Shown here one piece after another: positions 1 through 6,564 of a DNA stretch of 7,178 nt (position 1 is the first letter of the stretch; each line of letters starts with the position of its first letter). Origin of the DNA: Bacteroidia bacterium (GTDB taxonomy: Bacteria; Bacteroidota; Bacteroidia; Chitinophagales; Saprospiraceae); the NCBI GenBank assembly GCA_030431945.1, contig JAUIIF010000232.1:1-7178 (forward strand), read 5' to 3'. The notes under the pieces are model-generated. The model saw only the letters and a program-made list of their open reading frames with translations, had not been told where the DNA came from and ran no database searches. A program made the translations under genes and the position numbers.

Positions 1-7
1 GGCTTCC

Positions 8-1459
8 GTGCGCAAAGCTTTTTATGGCTACGCAGCGCTGGCTTTGCTGTGCCTGCTGGTCGCCTTGGTGACGGAGGAATATTGGTGGGCGGGGGCGCCG
101 GTGCTGGGGTGGGTTGTCGTGCAGGCCTTCCTGGACTTCAGGCCCCTGTTCTGGCTGTTGCTGGTAATGATTCCGGTGAGCACCAACATCGTTTTACCCG
201 GGGGCTTCGGGACGGACCTGCCCACGGAGCCCCTGGCCATCGGCCTGACGGGTATACTGGCCTTACACGCGGCCAGGCACTGGCCGGAATACGAAAAGAG
301 GCGATTCGGCCACCCCATCGCCTGGCTGCTCTATCTCCACGTTGGCTGGATTCTTTTCAGCACCATTTTCAGTGAGGGGCTGGCGGTCAGCCTGAAGTTT
401 TCCGCCGCCAAGATTTGGTACGTCGGTGCCTACTTCCTGCTGCCCCTGCTGTTGTTAAGGACCCCCAAACGGGTGACCATCATGGTCCACTGTATCCTGT
501 GGCCGCTGCTCTTTGTGGCGGTGCAGACGCTGGTCCGCCACGCCGCGTACGGCTTTAGTTTTGCCATGCAGCACAAGACGATGTACCCCTTCATGAATGA
601 ACACGTCTCCTACGCAGGCTGCCTGGCTACCTTTGCCCCCTGGCTCTTTTTTCTGGGCTGGTGGCTGAAAAGTCAGGGCAAGTCCCGCTGGTGGTTGTCG
701 CTGCTGGTATTACCCATTTGGCTGGCAGCAGTTTATTTCTCGTTTACCCGGGCAGCTTTTGTTGCCCTTGCGATGGCCGGAGGGGCTTACTACGTCATCA
801 AGTGGCGGATGTTGAAGCCGGTACTGGGGCTGGCGATTGTCGCTGCGTTGGCAGTAGTGCTCTATTTTGTCCGGGACAACAGGTACCTGGATTATGCCCC
901 GGACTTTGAAACGACGATTACGCAGGAGCGCTTCGATAACCTGATTACGGCGACCTATAAACTCGAGGATATTTCTACGATGGAACGGTTTTACCGCTGG
1001 GTGGCCGCCGGTCATATGGTGCCGTACCGGCCCTGGACGGGCTGGGGCCCCGGAAACTTTCTCGATCATTATAAAGGGTATACCGTCAATGCTTTTCGTA
1101 CCTACGTTTCCGACAACGAGGGGCGTTCCGGGATTCACAGCTACTACCTGATGACGCTCGTGGAACAAGGCTTTCCCGGTCTGCTTATTTTCCTGATCTA
1201 TATTTTCGGGGCCCTGATCGTAGGAGAACGGATGTACCATCGCCAAACCGATCCTGCCGCCCGCAACGCCATCATGGCAGCGCTGCTGGCGCTGCTGATT
1301 GTAGACGCTTTCAACCTCATCAACGATCAGATGGAGACGGATAAGGTAGGAGCTCAATACCTGCTGAATCTGGCGGTACTGGTAGGGATGGGTTTGTACG
1401 GGCCAGTAAAAAGGCAGCCGGACCCCGGGCGCGCAGGACAGGAGCCGGACTGCGCCTAA
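8..1459 (+). CDS. O-antigen ligase family membrane protein (Wzy_C-type), start uncertain
   Basis: This is a probable inner-membrane glycan ligase or polymerase of the O-antigen ligase (WaaL/Wzy, Wzy_C domain) family, which transfers or polymerises undecaprenyl-diphosphate-linked glycans on the periplasmic side. The 483 residues are very hydrophobic, with about ten or more membrane segments (for example near residues 10-21, 31-57, 104-122, 138-150, 202-220, 228-245, 270-288, 389-405, 420-435 and 451-465). The family pattern is visible: a TRAA motif at 247-250 closing a helix, then a large polar loop (about 290-380) with GWGPGNF at 345-351, a His at 377 in GIHSYYL, and E386/G388 before the next helix. 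The frame starts with GTG at base 8 but is open to the window edge, so the real start could lie outside. Substrate and ligase-versus-polymerase role cannot be read from sequence. Family assignment is fairly secure. Confidence 0.82.
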   Translation: MRKAFYGYAALALLCLLVALVTEEYWWAGAPVLGWVVVQAFLDFRPLFWLLLVMIPVSTNIVLPGGFGTDLPTEPLAIGLTGILALHAARHWPEYEKRRFGHPIAWLLYLHVGWILFSTIFSEGLAVSLKFSAAKIWYVGAYFLLPLLLLRTPKRVTIMVHCILWPLLFVAVQTLVRHAAYGFSFAMQHKTMYPFMNEHVSYAGCLATFAPWLFFLGWWLKSQGKSRWWLSLLVLPIWLAAVYFSFTRAAFVALAMAGGAYYVIKWRMLKPVLGLAIVAALAVVLYFVRDNRYLDYAPDFETTITQERFDNLITATYKLEDISTMERFYRWVAAGHMVPYRPWTGWGPGNFLDHYKGYTVNAFRTYVSDNEGRSGIHSYYLMTLVEQGFPGLLIFLIYIFGALIVGERMYHRQTDPAARNAIMAALLALLIVDAFNLINDQMETDKVGAQYLLNLAVLVGMGLYGPVKRQPDPGRAGQEPDCA

Positions 1460-1481
1460 GCGCAGGTCTTGCAGCGGTGCG

Positions 1482-1504
1482 GCCCCTGCGGGGCGGGGAA
1501 TTTT
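1482..1504 (+). terminator. Weak candidate terminator after the O-antigen ligase gene
   Basis: A five-pair stem (GCCCC at 1482-1486, GGGGC at 1490-1494, three-base loop) is followed by GGGGAA and a short TTTT at 1501-1504, 23 bases after the stop codon. The T-run is short and offset from the stem, and the stem competes with two neighbouring hairpins (1450-1465 and 1461-1490), so this is tentative. Confidence 0.25.
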
Positions 1505-1660
1505 CGTTAGTTATCAGGACTTCTGACTTCGTTTTAAAGCCTCGTCGATGCTAAGGCGTTGCCTGCGGTTTTTGCCTGGCCGGGAACTACGCTGACTCCC
1601 GCCTGATTATCTGATGTTTACCCCCCCCGGCTCAGGTGCGAACACGAGTTTCCCTTCCCT

Positions 1661-2029
1661 TTACCGTACGATCGAAAGCGCCAACCAGAGTGCCAGCATA
1701 CCGCCGGCCAGGCTCAGGGCCAGGTACCAAAGTGCCGGCCCGACGTGTCCTTCCTCGCCCAGGACCACCAGCTCCAGAGCAAAAGTCGAAAACGTGGAAA
1801 ACCCGCCGCAGAAGCCGGTTAAGAACAGCAGTTGTAGTGGCTTGGTCAGCTGGTCTTTACTGGCCAGGGCGATGCCGATGCCCAGGAAAATACAGGCTAG
1901 GATATTGGCCAGGAGGGTAAACCAGGGGAGATGGCCCTGCGCCAGCGCTGCGGGGGGGAGTAGCCGGGCAATTCCGTAGCGGGCCAGGCTACCGAGGCCG
2001 CCACCCAGGAAAACGAGTAACCACGGCAC
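1661..2029 (-). CDS. crcB: Fluoride ion channel CrcB/FluC
   Basis: This is a small inner-membrane channel that exports toxic fluoride, working in this family as an antiparallel dual-topology dimer. At 122 residues it has the normal family length and four hydrophobic segments (about 2-20, 36-56, 66-90, 97-120). Diagnostic motifs are GGGLGSLARY at 9-18, the pore Asn in LLANI at 42, and GFCGGFSTFSTF at 72-83, which holds the Thr/Ser and the two phenylalanines (F80, F83) of the fluoride track. The start is GTG at 2029-2027: an in-frame TAA lies three codons upstream and no other initiator intervenes. The G of that GTG is the last base of the upstream gene's TAG stop (TAGTG), so translation is probably coupled to the WecA-type gene. 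I see no fluoride riboswitch directly upstream, as expected for a gene read from inside an operon. Confidence 0.95.
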   Translation of the reverse strand: MPWLLVFLGGGLGSLARYGIARLLPPAALAQGHLPWFTLLANILACIFLGIGIALASKDQLTKPLQLLFLTGFCGGFSTFSTFALELVVLGEEGHVGPALWYLALSLAGGMLALWLALSIVR

Positions 2030-3141
2030 TAGGCATTATTGATTTGTGCTTCCTGGCGCCGTTCGGGGGCCGGGGCCTGCAGCTGTTTGGCGGCATTGAT
2101 CTGCCTTACGTTGCGGTGGAGGAAAAAGGTTGCCAGCAGGGCAATGGCCAGCTGCAAACCAATTAATGTATGGAGTTCCATCACTGCGTCAAGGGCAAAT
2201 ACGCCACTGATGAAGAACATATTAGCCAGCCCAAGTACCGTCGTGGCCTGCATATGGTCGAGGCCGGAATCGATTAAAAGGTGGTGAATGTGCCGGCGAT
2301 CGGGTTCAAAAGGGCTGTGGCCCCTGATGATCCGGGTCGTAAATACCCGAATGGTATCAAAGAGTGGAATAATCAGGATACTGACGGCAACGGCGATGGG
2401 GTTGTAAAAGGCGTAGCGGGCGGGCGGGCTCTGGGTGGCACCAATGTCAATAAACTTGATGGCCATGACGCCGAGTAAAAGCCCCACGATCAGGGCACCG
2501 GTGTCTCCCATAAAAGTCCGGGCCGGCGTGATGTTAAACCGGAGGAAGGCGATCAGGCTTCCGGCAGTAGTCATGGACAGTACCCCGAGGTAGAATTCAT
2601 CCACCATAAAAAAATACGTACCGAAGGTAAGACTGGCAATGGTACCGACGACGCCGGAAAGACCGTTAATGCCGTCAATCAAATTAAAGGCGTTGGTAAT
2701 GACGAGAAGCGTAAAACCGCTGATGAGCAGGCAAAGCCATTTGGGGAAGTCTCCGTCAAGGCCAAAAAGACCGTACATATTGTGCAGTTGGACCTCCCCG
2801 CGGGAGACCAGAATAGAAATGGCTACCACCAGGCCAACCAACTTATGACGGGGGGAAAGCCCTTCGATATCGTCCTTGACACCCACGAGAAAAACGATAA
2901 CCATGGCACTCAGAATGAACTGAAGCTCCTTCCACTGCGTGTGCGGAGTGAGCAGAAGGGTCGTAAATATGATCCCGACAAAAATCGGAATACCACCGAT
3001 ACAGGGAGTAGATACTTTATGGCTGCTACGATTCACGGGTTCTGCCATCAGACCTTTGTGGTAGGCAATGCGGATCATGGCGGGTGAGATAGCAAATACT
3101 AATGCAAATGACATTAGAAAGCTAAGAACGAGGGTTAACAT
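2029..3141 (-). CDS. WecA/TagO-type undecaprenyl-phosphate sugar-1-phosphate transferase (MraY family)
   Basis: This integral membrane enzyme should transfer a sugar-1-phosphate, probably GlcNAc-1-P, from a UDP-sugar to undecaprenyl phosphate on the cytoplasmic face, the first step of O-antigen, capsule or wall-polymer synthesis. From the ATG at 3141 it has 370 residues and roughly ten to eleven membrane helices. Family motifs occur in order: RSSHKVSTPCIGGIP (38-52), the Asp pair in VGVKDD (D90, D91), NAFNLIDGINGL (150-161), FMGDTGAL (210-217), and PLFDTIRV (259-266) followed by DRRHIHHLL (281-289). The HIHH motif favours the WecA/TagO branch over MraY, which uses lipid-linked peptide synthesis. 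The frame extends upstream to a TTG at 3357, but that stretch lies inside truA and is not membrane-like, so 3141 is preferred. The last 25 residues are Gln/Ala/Arg-rich. The exact donor sugar is unknown. Confidence 0.9.
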   Translation of the reverse strand: MLTLVLSFLMSFALVFAISPAMIRIAYHKGLMAEPVNRSSHKVSTPCIGGIPIFVGIIFTTLLLTPHTQWKELQFILSAMVIVFLVGVKDDIEGLSPRHKLVGLVVAISILVSRGEVQLHNMYGLFGLDGDFPKWLCLLISGFTLLVITNAFNLIDGINGLSGVVGTIASLTFGTYFFMVDEFYLGVLSMTTAGSLIAFLRFNITPARTFMGDTGALIVGLLLGVMAIKFIDIGATQSPPARYAFYNPIAVAVSILIIPLFDTIRVFTTRIIRGHSPFEPDRRHIHHLLIDSGLDHMQATTVLGLANMFFISGVFALDAVMELHTLIGLQLAIALLATFFLHRNVRQINAAKQLQAPAPERRQEAQINNA

Positions 3142-3176
3142 GTCTTTGGGATGTACTGATGCTAAGGAGAGGACGT

Positions 3177-3210
3177 ATAATAACCGGTAAACAGGGTGTT
3201 CCCAAAGATA
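3177..3210 (-). promoter_or_regulatory. Candidate promoter in front of the WecA-type gene
   Basis: On the minus strand TATCTTTG (3210-3203) matches the Bacteroidota -7 consensus TAnnTTTG exactly, 61 bases before the ATG at 3141, but no good TTTG lies at the -33 distance. The same stretch also holds a sigma70-like pair, TTGGGA (3205-3200), a 17-base spacer and TATTAT (3182-3177). It lies in the 82-base gap after truA, so it could give the WecA-type/crcB pair its own transcript. Short motif matches occur by chance, so confidence is limited. Confidence 0.35.
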
Positions 3211-3223
3211 AGTCGGAGAAGGC

Positions 3224-3991
3224 TCATGCCAGGTCTTCCCACTCAGATTTATTTGGGTAAACCACTGCGCTGAGGAACAATCCCGCAGCCGGAGCGCTCC
3301 AGGGTTTTGGCAGCCGGCTTTGTTTTTCCATGGCTTCCTGCAGGGTGGTGAGAGCAAGTTTTCCTTCCCCTGCGCGTAAGCACATCCCCACGATTAGCCG
3401 CACCATCCCCCGTAAAAACCGGTTGGCGGAAATGTGGAAGGTCCACTCCCGGGGCGTGAATTCCCACCGGGCTTCCGTCAGGTTGCACTGCATCGTGTAG
3501 GCATCAGAATTGGTTTTACAGAAAGGGGCGAACTCGGTAAAATTCAGGAGTAAGTCGGCGGCCTGCTGCATTTTTTGCTGATCGATGTCCGCAAACTGGG
3601 GCAGGCTGGCGACGGTTTCCTGCCGGAACGGGTCTTTGCCCAGGGTGATGCGGTAGGTATATCCCCTGGCCGTAGCGTGAAAACGCGCGTGAAAGTCAGC
3701 CGGTACCCGGTAGAGCCCCAGCAGGGCAATGTCATCTGCGATAAAGCGGTTAAAGCGCCGGAAAAACATGGGTGGGAATGTTCCGTCAAAATCGAAATGA
3801 GCTACGTAGTAAGAGGCGTGGACGCCAGTATCTGTTCTTCCGCAGCCGACAATTTTGGTGGTCACGCCCAGGATGGTGCTGAGCGTGGTGTCAACGGTCT
3901 CTTCCACACTGATCGCATTGGGCTGGCGTTGCCAGCCGGAGTAGTTGGTGCCGTTGTAGGCCAGTTCCAGTACGTAGCGATTGCTCTCCAT
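3224..3991 (-). CDS. truA: tRNA pseudouridine(38-40) synthase TruA
   Basis: This cytoplasmic enzyme converts uridines 38, 39 and 40 in the anticodon stem-loop of many tRNAs to pseudouridine. With the ATG at 3991 it has 255 residues, the usual size. Family hallmarks are YNGTNYSGWQRQP near the N terminus (about 12-24), the catalytic aspartate in GCGRTDTGVHA (D54), the RGYTYRI strand near residue 108, and SANRFLRGMVRLIVG towards the C terminus. A TTG codon directly before the ATG would add one residue; ATG is the better initiator. It is 183 bases downstream of the alkyltransferase-like gene and 82 bases upstream of the WecA-type gene, all leftward, so co-transcription is possible, though the gaps are long for a tight operon. 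Nothing in the sequence suggests loss of function. Confidence 0.96.
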   Translation of the reverse strand: MESNRYVLELAYNGTNYSGWQRQPNAISVEETVDTTLSTILGVTTKIVGCGRTDTGVHASYYVAHFDFDGTFPPMFFRRFNRFIADDIALLGLYRVPADFHARFHATARGYTYRITLGKDPFRQETVASLPQFADIDQQKMQQAADLLLNFTEFAPFCKTNSDAYTMQCNLTEARWEFTPREWTFHISANRFLRGMVRLIVGMCLRAGEGKLALTTLQEAMEKQSRLPKPWSAPAAGLFLSAVVYPNKSEWEDLA

Positions 3992-4152
3992 CAAGCCGTT
4001 ATTTTATGGTATTCAGTTCGGCACATCGTCTTTAAGCTGAGGCGAAGGTACCACCCTTTAGGCGGAGCAGAAACCCGGCTTTTTTAACCCCGTCTGCACC
4101 TGCGGCCGCGCCCCGGGAAATGATGGCCGGTGGGCCCGATGCCTTTCCGTTT

Positions 4153-4167
4153 ACGGCTTCCGGCCGT
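4153..4167 (-). terminator. Small hairpin just after the alkyltransferase-like gene
   Basis: A perfect five-pair stem (ACGGC and GCCGT, five-base loop) starts eight bases after the TGA stop at 4177-4175. No T-run follows on the minus strand, so it could be a 3'-end stabilising hairpin, a weak terminator or chance in GC-rich sequence. Confidence 0.25.
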
Positions 4168-4174
4168 TAGGGCA

Positions 4175-4495
4175 TCAATTGAGTATTTCCAGTGGAGACC
4201 AAAAGACCTCCTTGAAATTGACGATTTTATTGTTCCTGACCTGTACGCCTTCAGCCTCCAGCAACTCCTGCATCAGTGTAGGCGTGGCAAAATGGTGGCG
4301 GCCACTCAATTCTCCTTTACTATTGACGACGCGATGAGCGGGAATGTCGTGTCCGGATACGGTCTGGTACATGGCCCAGCCGGGCATGCGGGCGCTGCCC
4401 AGGCCAAGAAACTTGGCAATGGCGCCATAGGAAGTAACCCTCCCTGGCGGGATCATCCGGGCTACATCGTGTACGTCTTGAATATACTGGGCCAT
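4175..4495 (-). CDS. Alkyltransferase-like protein (ATL; MGMT-family DNA-binding domain without the active cysteine)
   Basis: This 106-residue protein is the C-terminal DNA-binding domain of the O6-alkylguanine-DNA alkyltransferase (MGMT/Ogt) family without the N-terminal domain. The motif that is PCHRV in active enzymes reads IPAHRVV here, with Ala53 in place of the methyl-accepting cysteine, so it should not be able to dealkylate DNA. DNA-contact residues are kept: Tyr23 in TSYGAIA and Arg36 in GSARMPG, which is 17 residues before the lost cysteine, as for the arginine finger of human MGMT. Proteins of this kind (ATL, YbaZ-like) bind O6-alkylguanine and hand it to nucleotide excision repair; that role is inferred here. 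The start is ATG at 4495, and the N terminus (MAQYIQDVHDVARMIPPGRV) is normal for the family. The gene stands apart, with 165 bases upstream and 183 downstream. Confidence 0.88.
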   Translation of the reverse strand: MAQYIQDVHDVARMIPPGRVTSYGAIAKFLGLGSARMPGWAMYQTVSGHDIPAHRVVNSKGELSGRHHFATPTLMQELLEAEGVQVRNNKIVNFKEVFWSPLEILN

Positions 4496-4610
4496 AAGCT
4501 ACTTAGGGCACTGCGTTTACGAGCTGAGTGCAAGTGAAGGCCTTTGCCGGGCCGGCGTCTGCTCACGGTATGGCCTGATCACCTGGGGGCAAACCAGTAC
4601 TGTCCCTCAC

Positions 4611-4653
4611 GTTTCGGCGGTTGAGCAAGTGGGTATTGCTCAACCGCCGGAAC
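4611..4653 (-). terminator. Strong hairpin after the fatty acid hydroxylase gene, probable terminator or 3'-end structure
   Basis: A perfect 14-pair inverted repeat (CGGCGGTTGAGCAA at 4615-4628 and its complement at 4636-4649) encloses a seven-base loop. Three more pairs outside it, past one imperfect position (4614/4650), bring the structure to 4611-4653. On the minus strand it starts eight bases after the TAG stop at 4663-4661 and lies well before the next gene, which is where a terminator is expected. There is no U-tract after it, so it may stop transcription inefficiently, protect the mRNA 3' end, or need a factor. Confidence 0.65.
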
Positions 4654-4660
4654 ACGTCTG

Positions 4661-5320
4661 CTAACCGCCGATTTCAACGGCCAGCTTCTTATCTTTTTCC
4701 GTCTTGGGGATGGTGCCGAAAACGTAATCCCACAGGGGTTGTGATACCCCGAAAAGGATTTCGTTTTCACTGTAGTGGTGGATAGAATGGTTGACCCAAA
4801 GTGCCTTGAGGAAATTGCGGGGGGGCGCGTACATGTGCACGGTGTAGTGGACCACCAGGTACATGGCGTAACCGGTAACGAACCCGGCCAGATAAGCAAA
4901 TGCGTACTGCTGCAGGATCAGCTCGAAGAGAAACAGCAGGATGGTGGAGATGATTACCGCCAGGATGGGGGGCATGGCCAGGCGTTTTTTATCCTTGGGG
5001 TAATCATGGTGAAAACCGTGCATGTTGTAGGTCACCTCCTTGTACTTGTCACTGGCGCCGTGCGGTGGGTGATAAACCCAACGGTGGACGATGTATTCCA
5101 TGAACGTGAAGCCCAGGGTGCCGGCAAAGAAGAGGCCGACGACCACCAGAAAGGTAATGTCTGTTTTTACGGCAGTGTACCACAGGAGTGCAGCTGCGTA
5201 AACCAGAAAAATTACGATGGGCGTGGCGATGTGGGTCTGGGTGAGCCGGTTGAGAATTTTGTTCTCAAACATTGGAGGTGCCTCACCGTTGGATTTGAAC
5301 TTTGGAGGATTGTTTTTCAT
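4661..5320 (-). CDS. Fatty acid 2-hydroxylase-like membrane enzyme (sterol desaturase/FA hydroxylase superfamily)
   Basis: This membrane enzyme should hydroxylate a fatty acyl chain, probably at carbon 2, using a histidine-bound di-metal centre and oxygen. It has 219 residues and hydrophobic segments at about 31-50, 53-76, 117-137 and 140-160. The histidine boxes match the eukaryotic FA2H/Scs7 layout: HX4H at 79-84, HX2HH at 101-105, HX3H at 158-162 and HX2HH at 178-182, all intact. Like other bacterial relatives it lacks the N-terminal cytochrome b5 domain of fungal and animal enzymes, so electrons must come from a separate partner. The ATG at 5320 is used; an ATG at 5272 (MFENK) would remove a Pro/Lys-rich polar 16-residue lead. 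It lies 65 bases after the PLP enzyme gene, probably in one transcript, and is closed by a strong hairpin. The substrate (sphingolipid, sulfonolipid, ornithine lipid or free acid) is not shown. A carotenoid hydroxylase is less likely given the box pattern. Confidence 0.85.
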   Translation of the reverse strand: MKNNPPKFKSNGEAPPMFENKILNRLTQTHIATPIVIFLVYAAALLWYTAVKTDITFLVVVGLFFAGTLGFTFMEYIVHRWVYHPPHGASDKYKEVTYNMHGFHHDYPKDKKRLAMPPILAVIISTILLFLFELILQQYAFAYLAGFVTGYAMYLVVHYTVHMYAPPRNFLKALWVNHSIHHYSENEILFGVSQPLWDYVFGTIPKTEKDKKLAVEIGG

Positions 5321-5385
5321 AAGGCCGAAGGGATGGCTTATAAATACGGTTAATGCGGTAAGCGAATGCTACTAACGAAACGCTC

Positions 5386-6477
5386 TCAGACGGAGGTCAG
5401 TTTGAGGCGATCCTTGATTTTACGTCCATACATACGCTTGTACACGCGGTACATACGCTGGAGGTGTTTTACGCTGTAGGATGCGGGTTCGCCGTTGGGG
5501 CGCAGGTAGCCCTGTTCCTTCATCCACTCATCGTTAAAGACTTTACCCAGGTAGCGGCTGCCGTGATCCGGGAACAACACAACGACGGTGTCATCCTTGG
5601 TAAGTTGCTTGCGGATGGCAAAAACGGCTTCCAGGGCTGCGCCACTGCTGTACCCGAGTAAGAGGCCTTCGCGCCGGGCGATTTCGCGGACGCGCAGGGC
5701 TGCGGCACGGTCGCCGACCTTGATGAATTCATCAATCAGGTCAAAGGCGACGTTATCGGGAATGATCGTTTTACCCAGTCCTTCTACCTTCCAGCTGAAG
5801 ATTTCGTTGGTGTCAAAGAGGCCGGTCTGCCAGTATTTCTTCAGTACGGAGCCGTAGGCGTCTACCCCCACGATGGTGACATCAGGGTTTTGCTCCTTCA
5901 GGTAGCGGGCCGTTCCGGAAAGGGTTCCACCGGTACCGGCACAGCAAACGTAGTGGGTTACTTTCCCTTCCGTTTCTTTCCAGATTTCCGGTCCGGTACT
6001 GTGGTAGTGGGCCCCGCTGTTGTCGAGGTTCCAGTTCTGCCGCAGGTAGAAGCTGTTGGGGATGCTTCCGGCGAGCTGTTCTGCACGCGAATAGTAGGAG
6101 TCGGGGTCTTCGGGCGCGGCATCTTTGGGGCAAAGTACGATTTCGGCACCGAGCGCCGTGAGTAGGGCCCGTTTTTCGGGGCCGGCTTTATCCGTAAGCG
6201 TCAGAATACACTTGTAGCCTTTGACGGCCGCAATCATGGCAATGCTGTACCCGGTATTGCCGCTGGTCGCCTCAATCAGGGTGGCCCCCGGCTGGATGAG
6301 TCCTTTGTGCTCGGCCTGCTCGATCATGTACAGCGCCGCCCGGTCTTTGGCGGACTGGCCGGGATTAAAGGACTCCACCTTACCGTAGACCTTGGCCGGA
6401 ATGCGATCACCGCAAATCCGGTCCAGGCTGATCAGGGGGGTGTTGCCGATAGTTTGTAGAACGCTTTCGTGAAGCAT
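5386..6477 (-). CDS. PLP-dependent beta-synthase, cystathionine beta-synthase/cysteine synthase-like
   Basis: This fold-type II PLP enzyme should do beta-replacement on a serine-type substrate (serine, O-acetylserine or O-phosphoserine) with a thiol, sulfide or sulfite. Of 363 residues, about 1-325 form the catalytic core: IGNTPL (10-15), NPGQSAKDRA with the PLP lysine K44, the substrate loop TSGNTG (71-76), the phosphate loop GTGGT (181-185), GYSSGAA (275-281) and PDHGSRYL (303-310). The stretch DPDSYYSRAEQLA (125-137) and the ending FNDEWM (314-319) resemble cystathionine beta-synthase more than CysK/CysM. The regulatory CBS-domain pair of mammalian CBS is absent; instead a basic tail of about 38 residues follows (SVKHLQRMYRVYKRMYGRK and on). 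The start is ATG at 6477, with no clear Shine-Dalgarno sequence. It opens a leftward unit with the fatty acid hydroxylase gene. The family is secure; the exact reaction is open (cystathionine, cysteine or cysteate synthesis). Confidence 0.88.
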   Translation of the reverse strand: MLHESVLQTIGNTPLISLDRICGDRIPAKVYGKVESFNPGQSAKDRAALYMIEQAEHKGLIQPGATLIEATSGNTGYSIAMIAAVKGYKCILTLTDKAGPEKRALLTALGAEIVLCPKDAAPEDPDSYYSRAEQLAGSIPNSFYLRQNWNLDNSGAHYHSTGPEIWKETEGKVTHYVCCAGTGGTLSGTARYLKEQNPDVTIVGVDAYGSVLKKYWQTGLFDTNEIFSWKVEGLGKTIIPDNVAFDLIDEFIKVGDRAAALRVREIARREGLLLGYSSGAALEAVFAIRKQLTKDDTVVVLFPDHGSRYLGKVFNDEWMKEQGYLRPNGEPASYSVKHLQRMYRVYKRMYGRKIKDRLKLTSV

Positions 6478-6564
6478 AAGTGATCTTTCTGTTTGTGTTC
6501 CCCGTAAATAGAAAATGCCAGCGACAATGTGCTTAAGACGATGGCTAATTTACAAACGTCACAC

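Noticed and set aside
710..1357. A 215-codon open frame antisense to the O-antigen ligase gene
   Set aside because: Its protein shows no recognisable motif and lies wholly opposite a well-supported membrane protein gene; GC-rich coding DNA produces such frames.
1614..1979. Overlapping plus-strand frames opposite crcB
   Set aside because: Low-complexity Pro/Arg/Ser content, and CrcB on the other strand is unmistakable.
2029..2060. Possible fluoride riboswitch in front of crcB
   Set aside because: The upstream sequence is the coding end of the WecA-type gene, and I see no crcB-motif aptamer core.
3142..3357. N-terminal extension of the WecA-type gene to a TTG at 3357, giving 442 residues
   Set aside because: It overlaps the end of truA by over 130 bases, the extra residues are not conserved-looking or membrane-like, and the ATG at 3141 begins exactly at the first hydrophobic helix of the family.
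3575..4087. A 170-codon frame antisense to truA
   Set aside because: It has no domain signature and mirrors truA, whose motifs are clear.
4094..4140. GC-rich patch with palindromes such as GCGGCCGC and CCCGGG between truA and the alkyltransferase-like gene
   Set aside because: Short palindromes are expected in GC-rich spacer; no longer stem, repeat array or origin-like structure surrounds them.
4775..5353. A 192-codon frame antisense to the fatty acid hydroxylase gene
   Set aside because: The protein is His/Gln/Val-rich with no motif, as expected from reading a membrane protein gene backwards.
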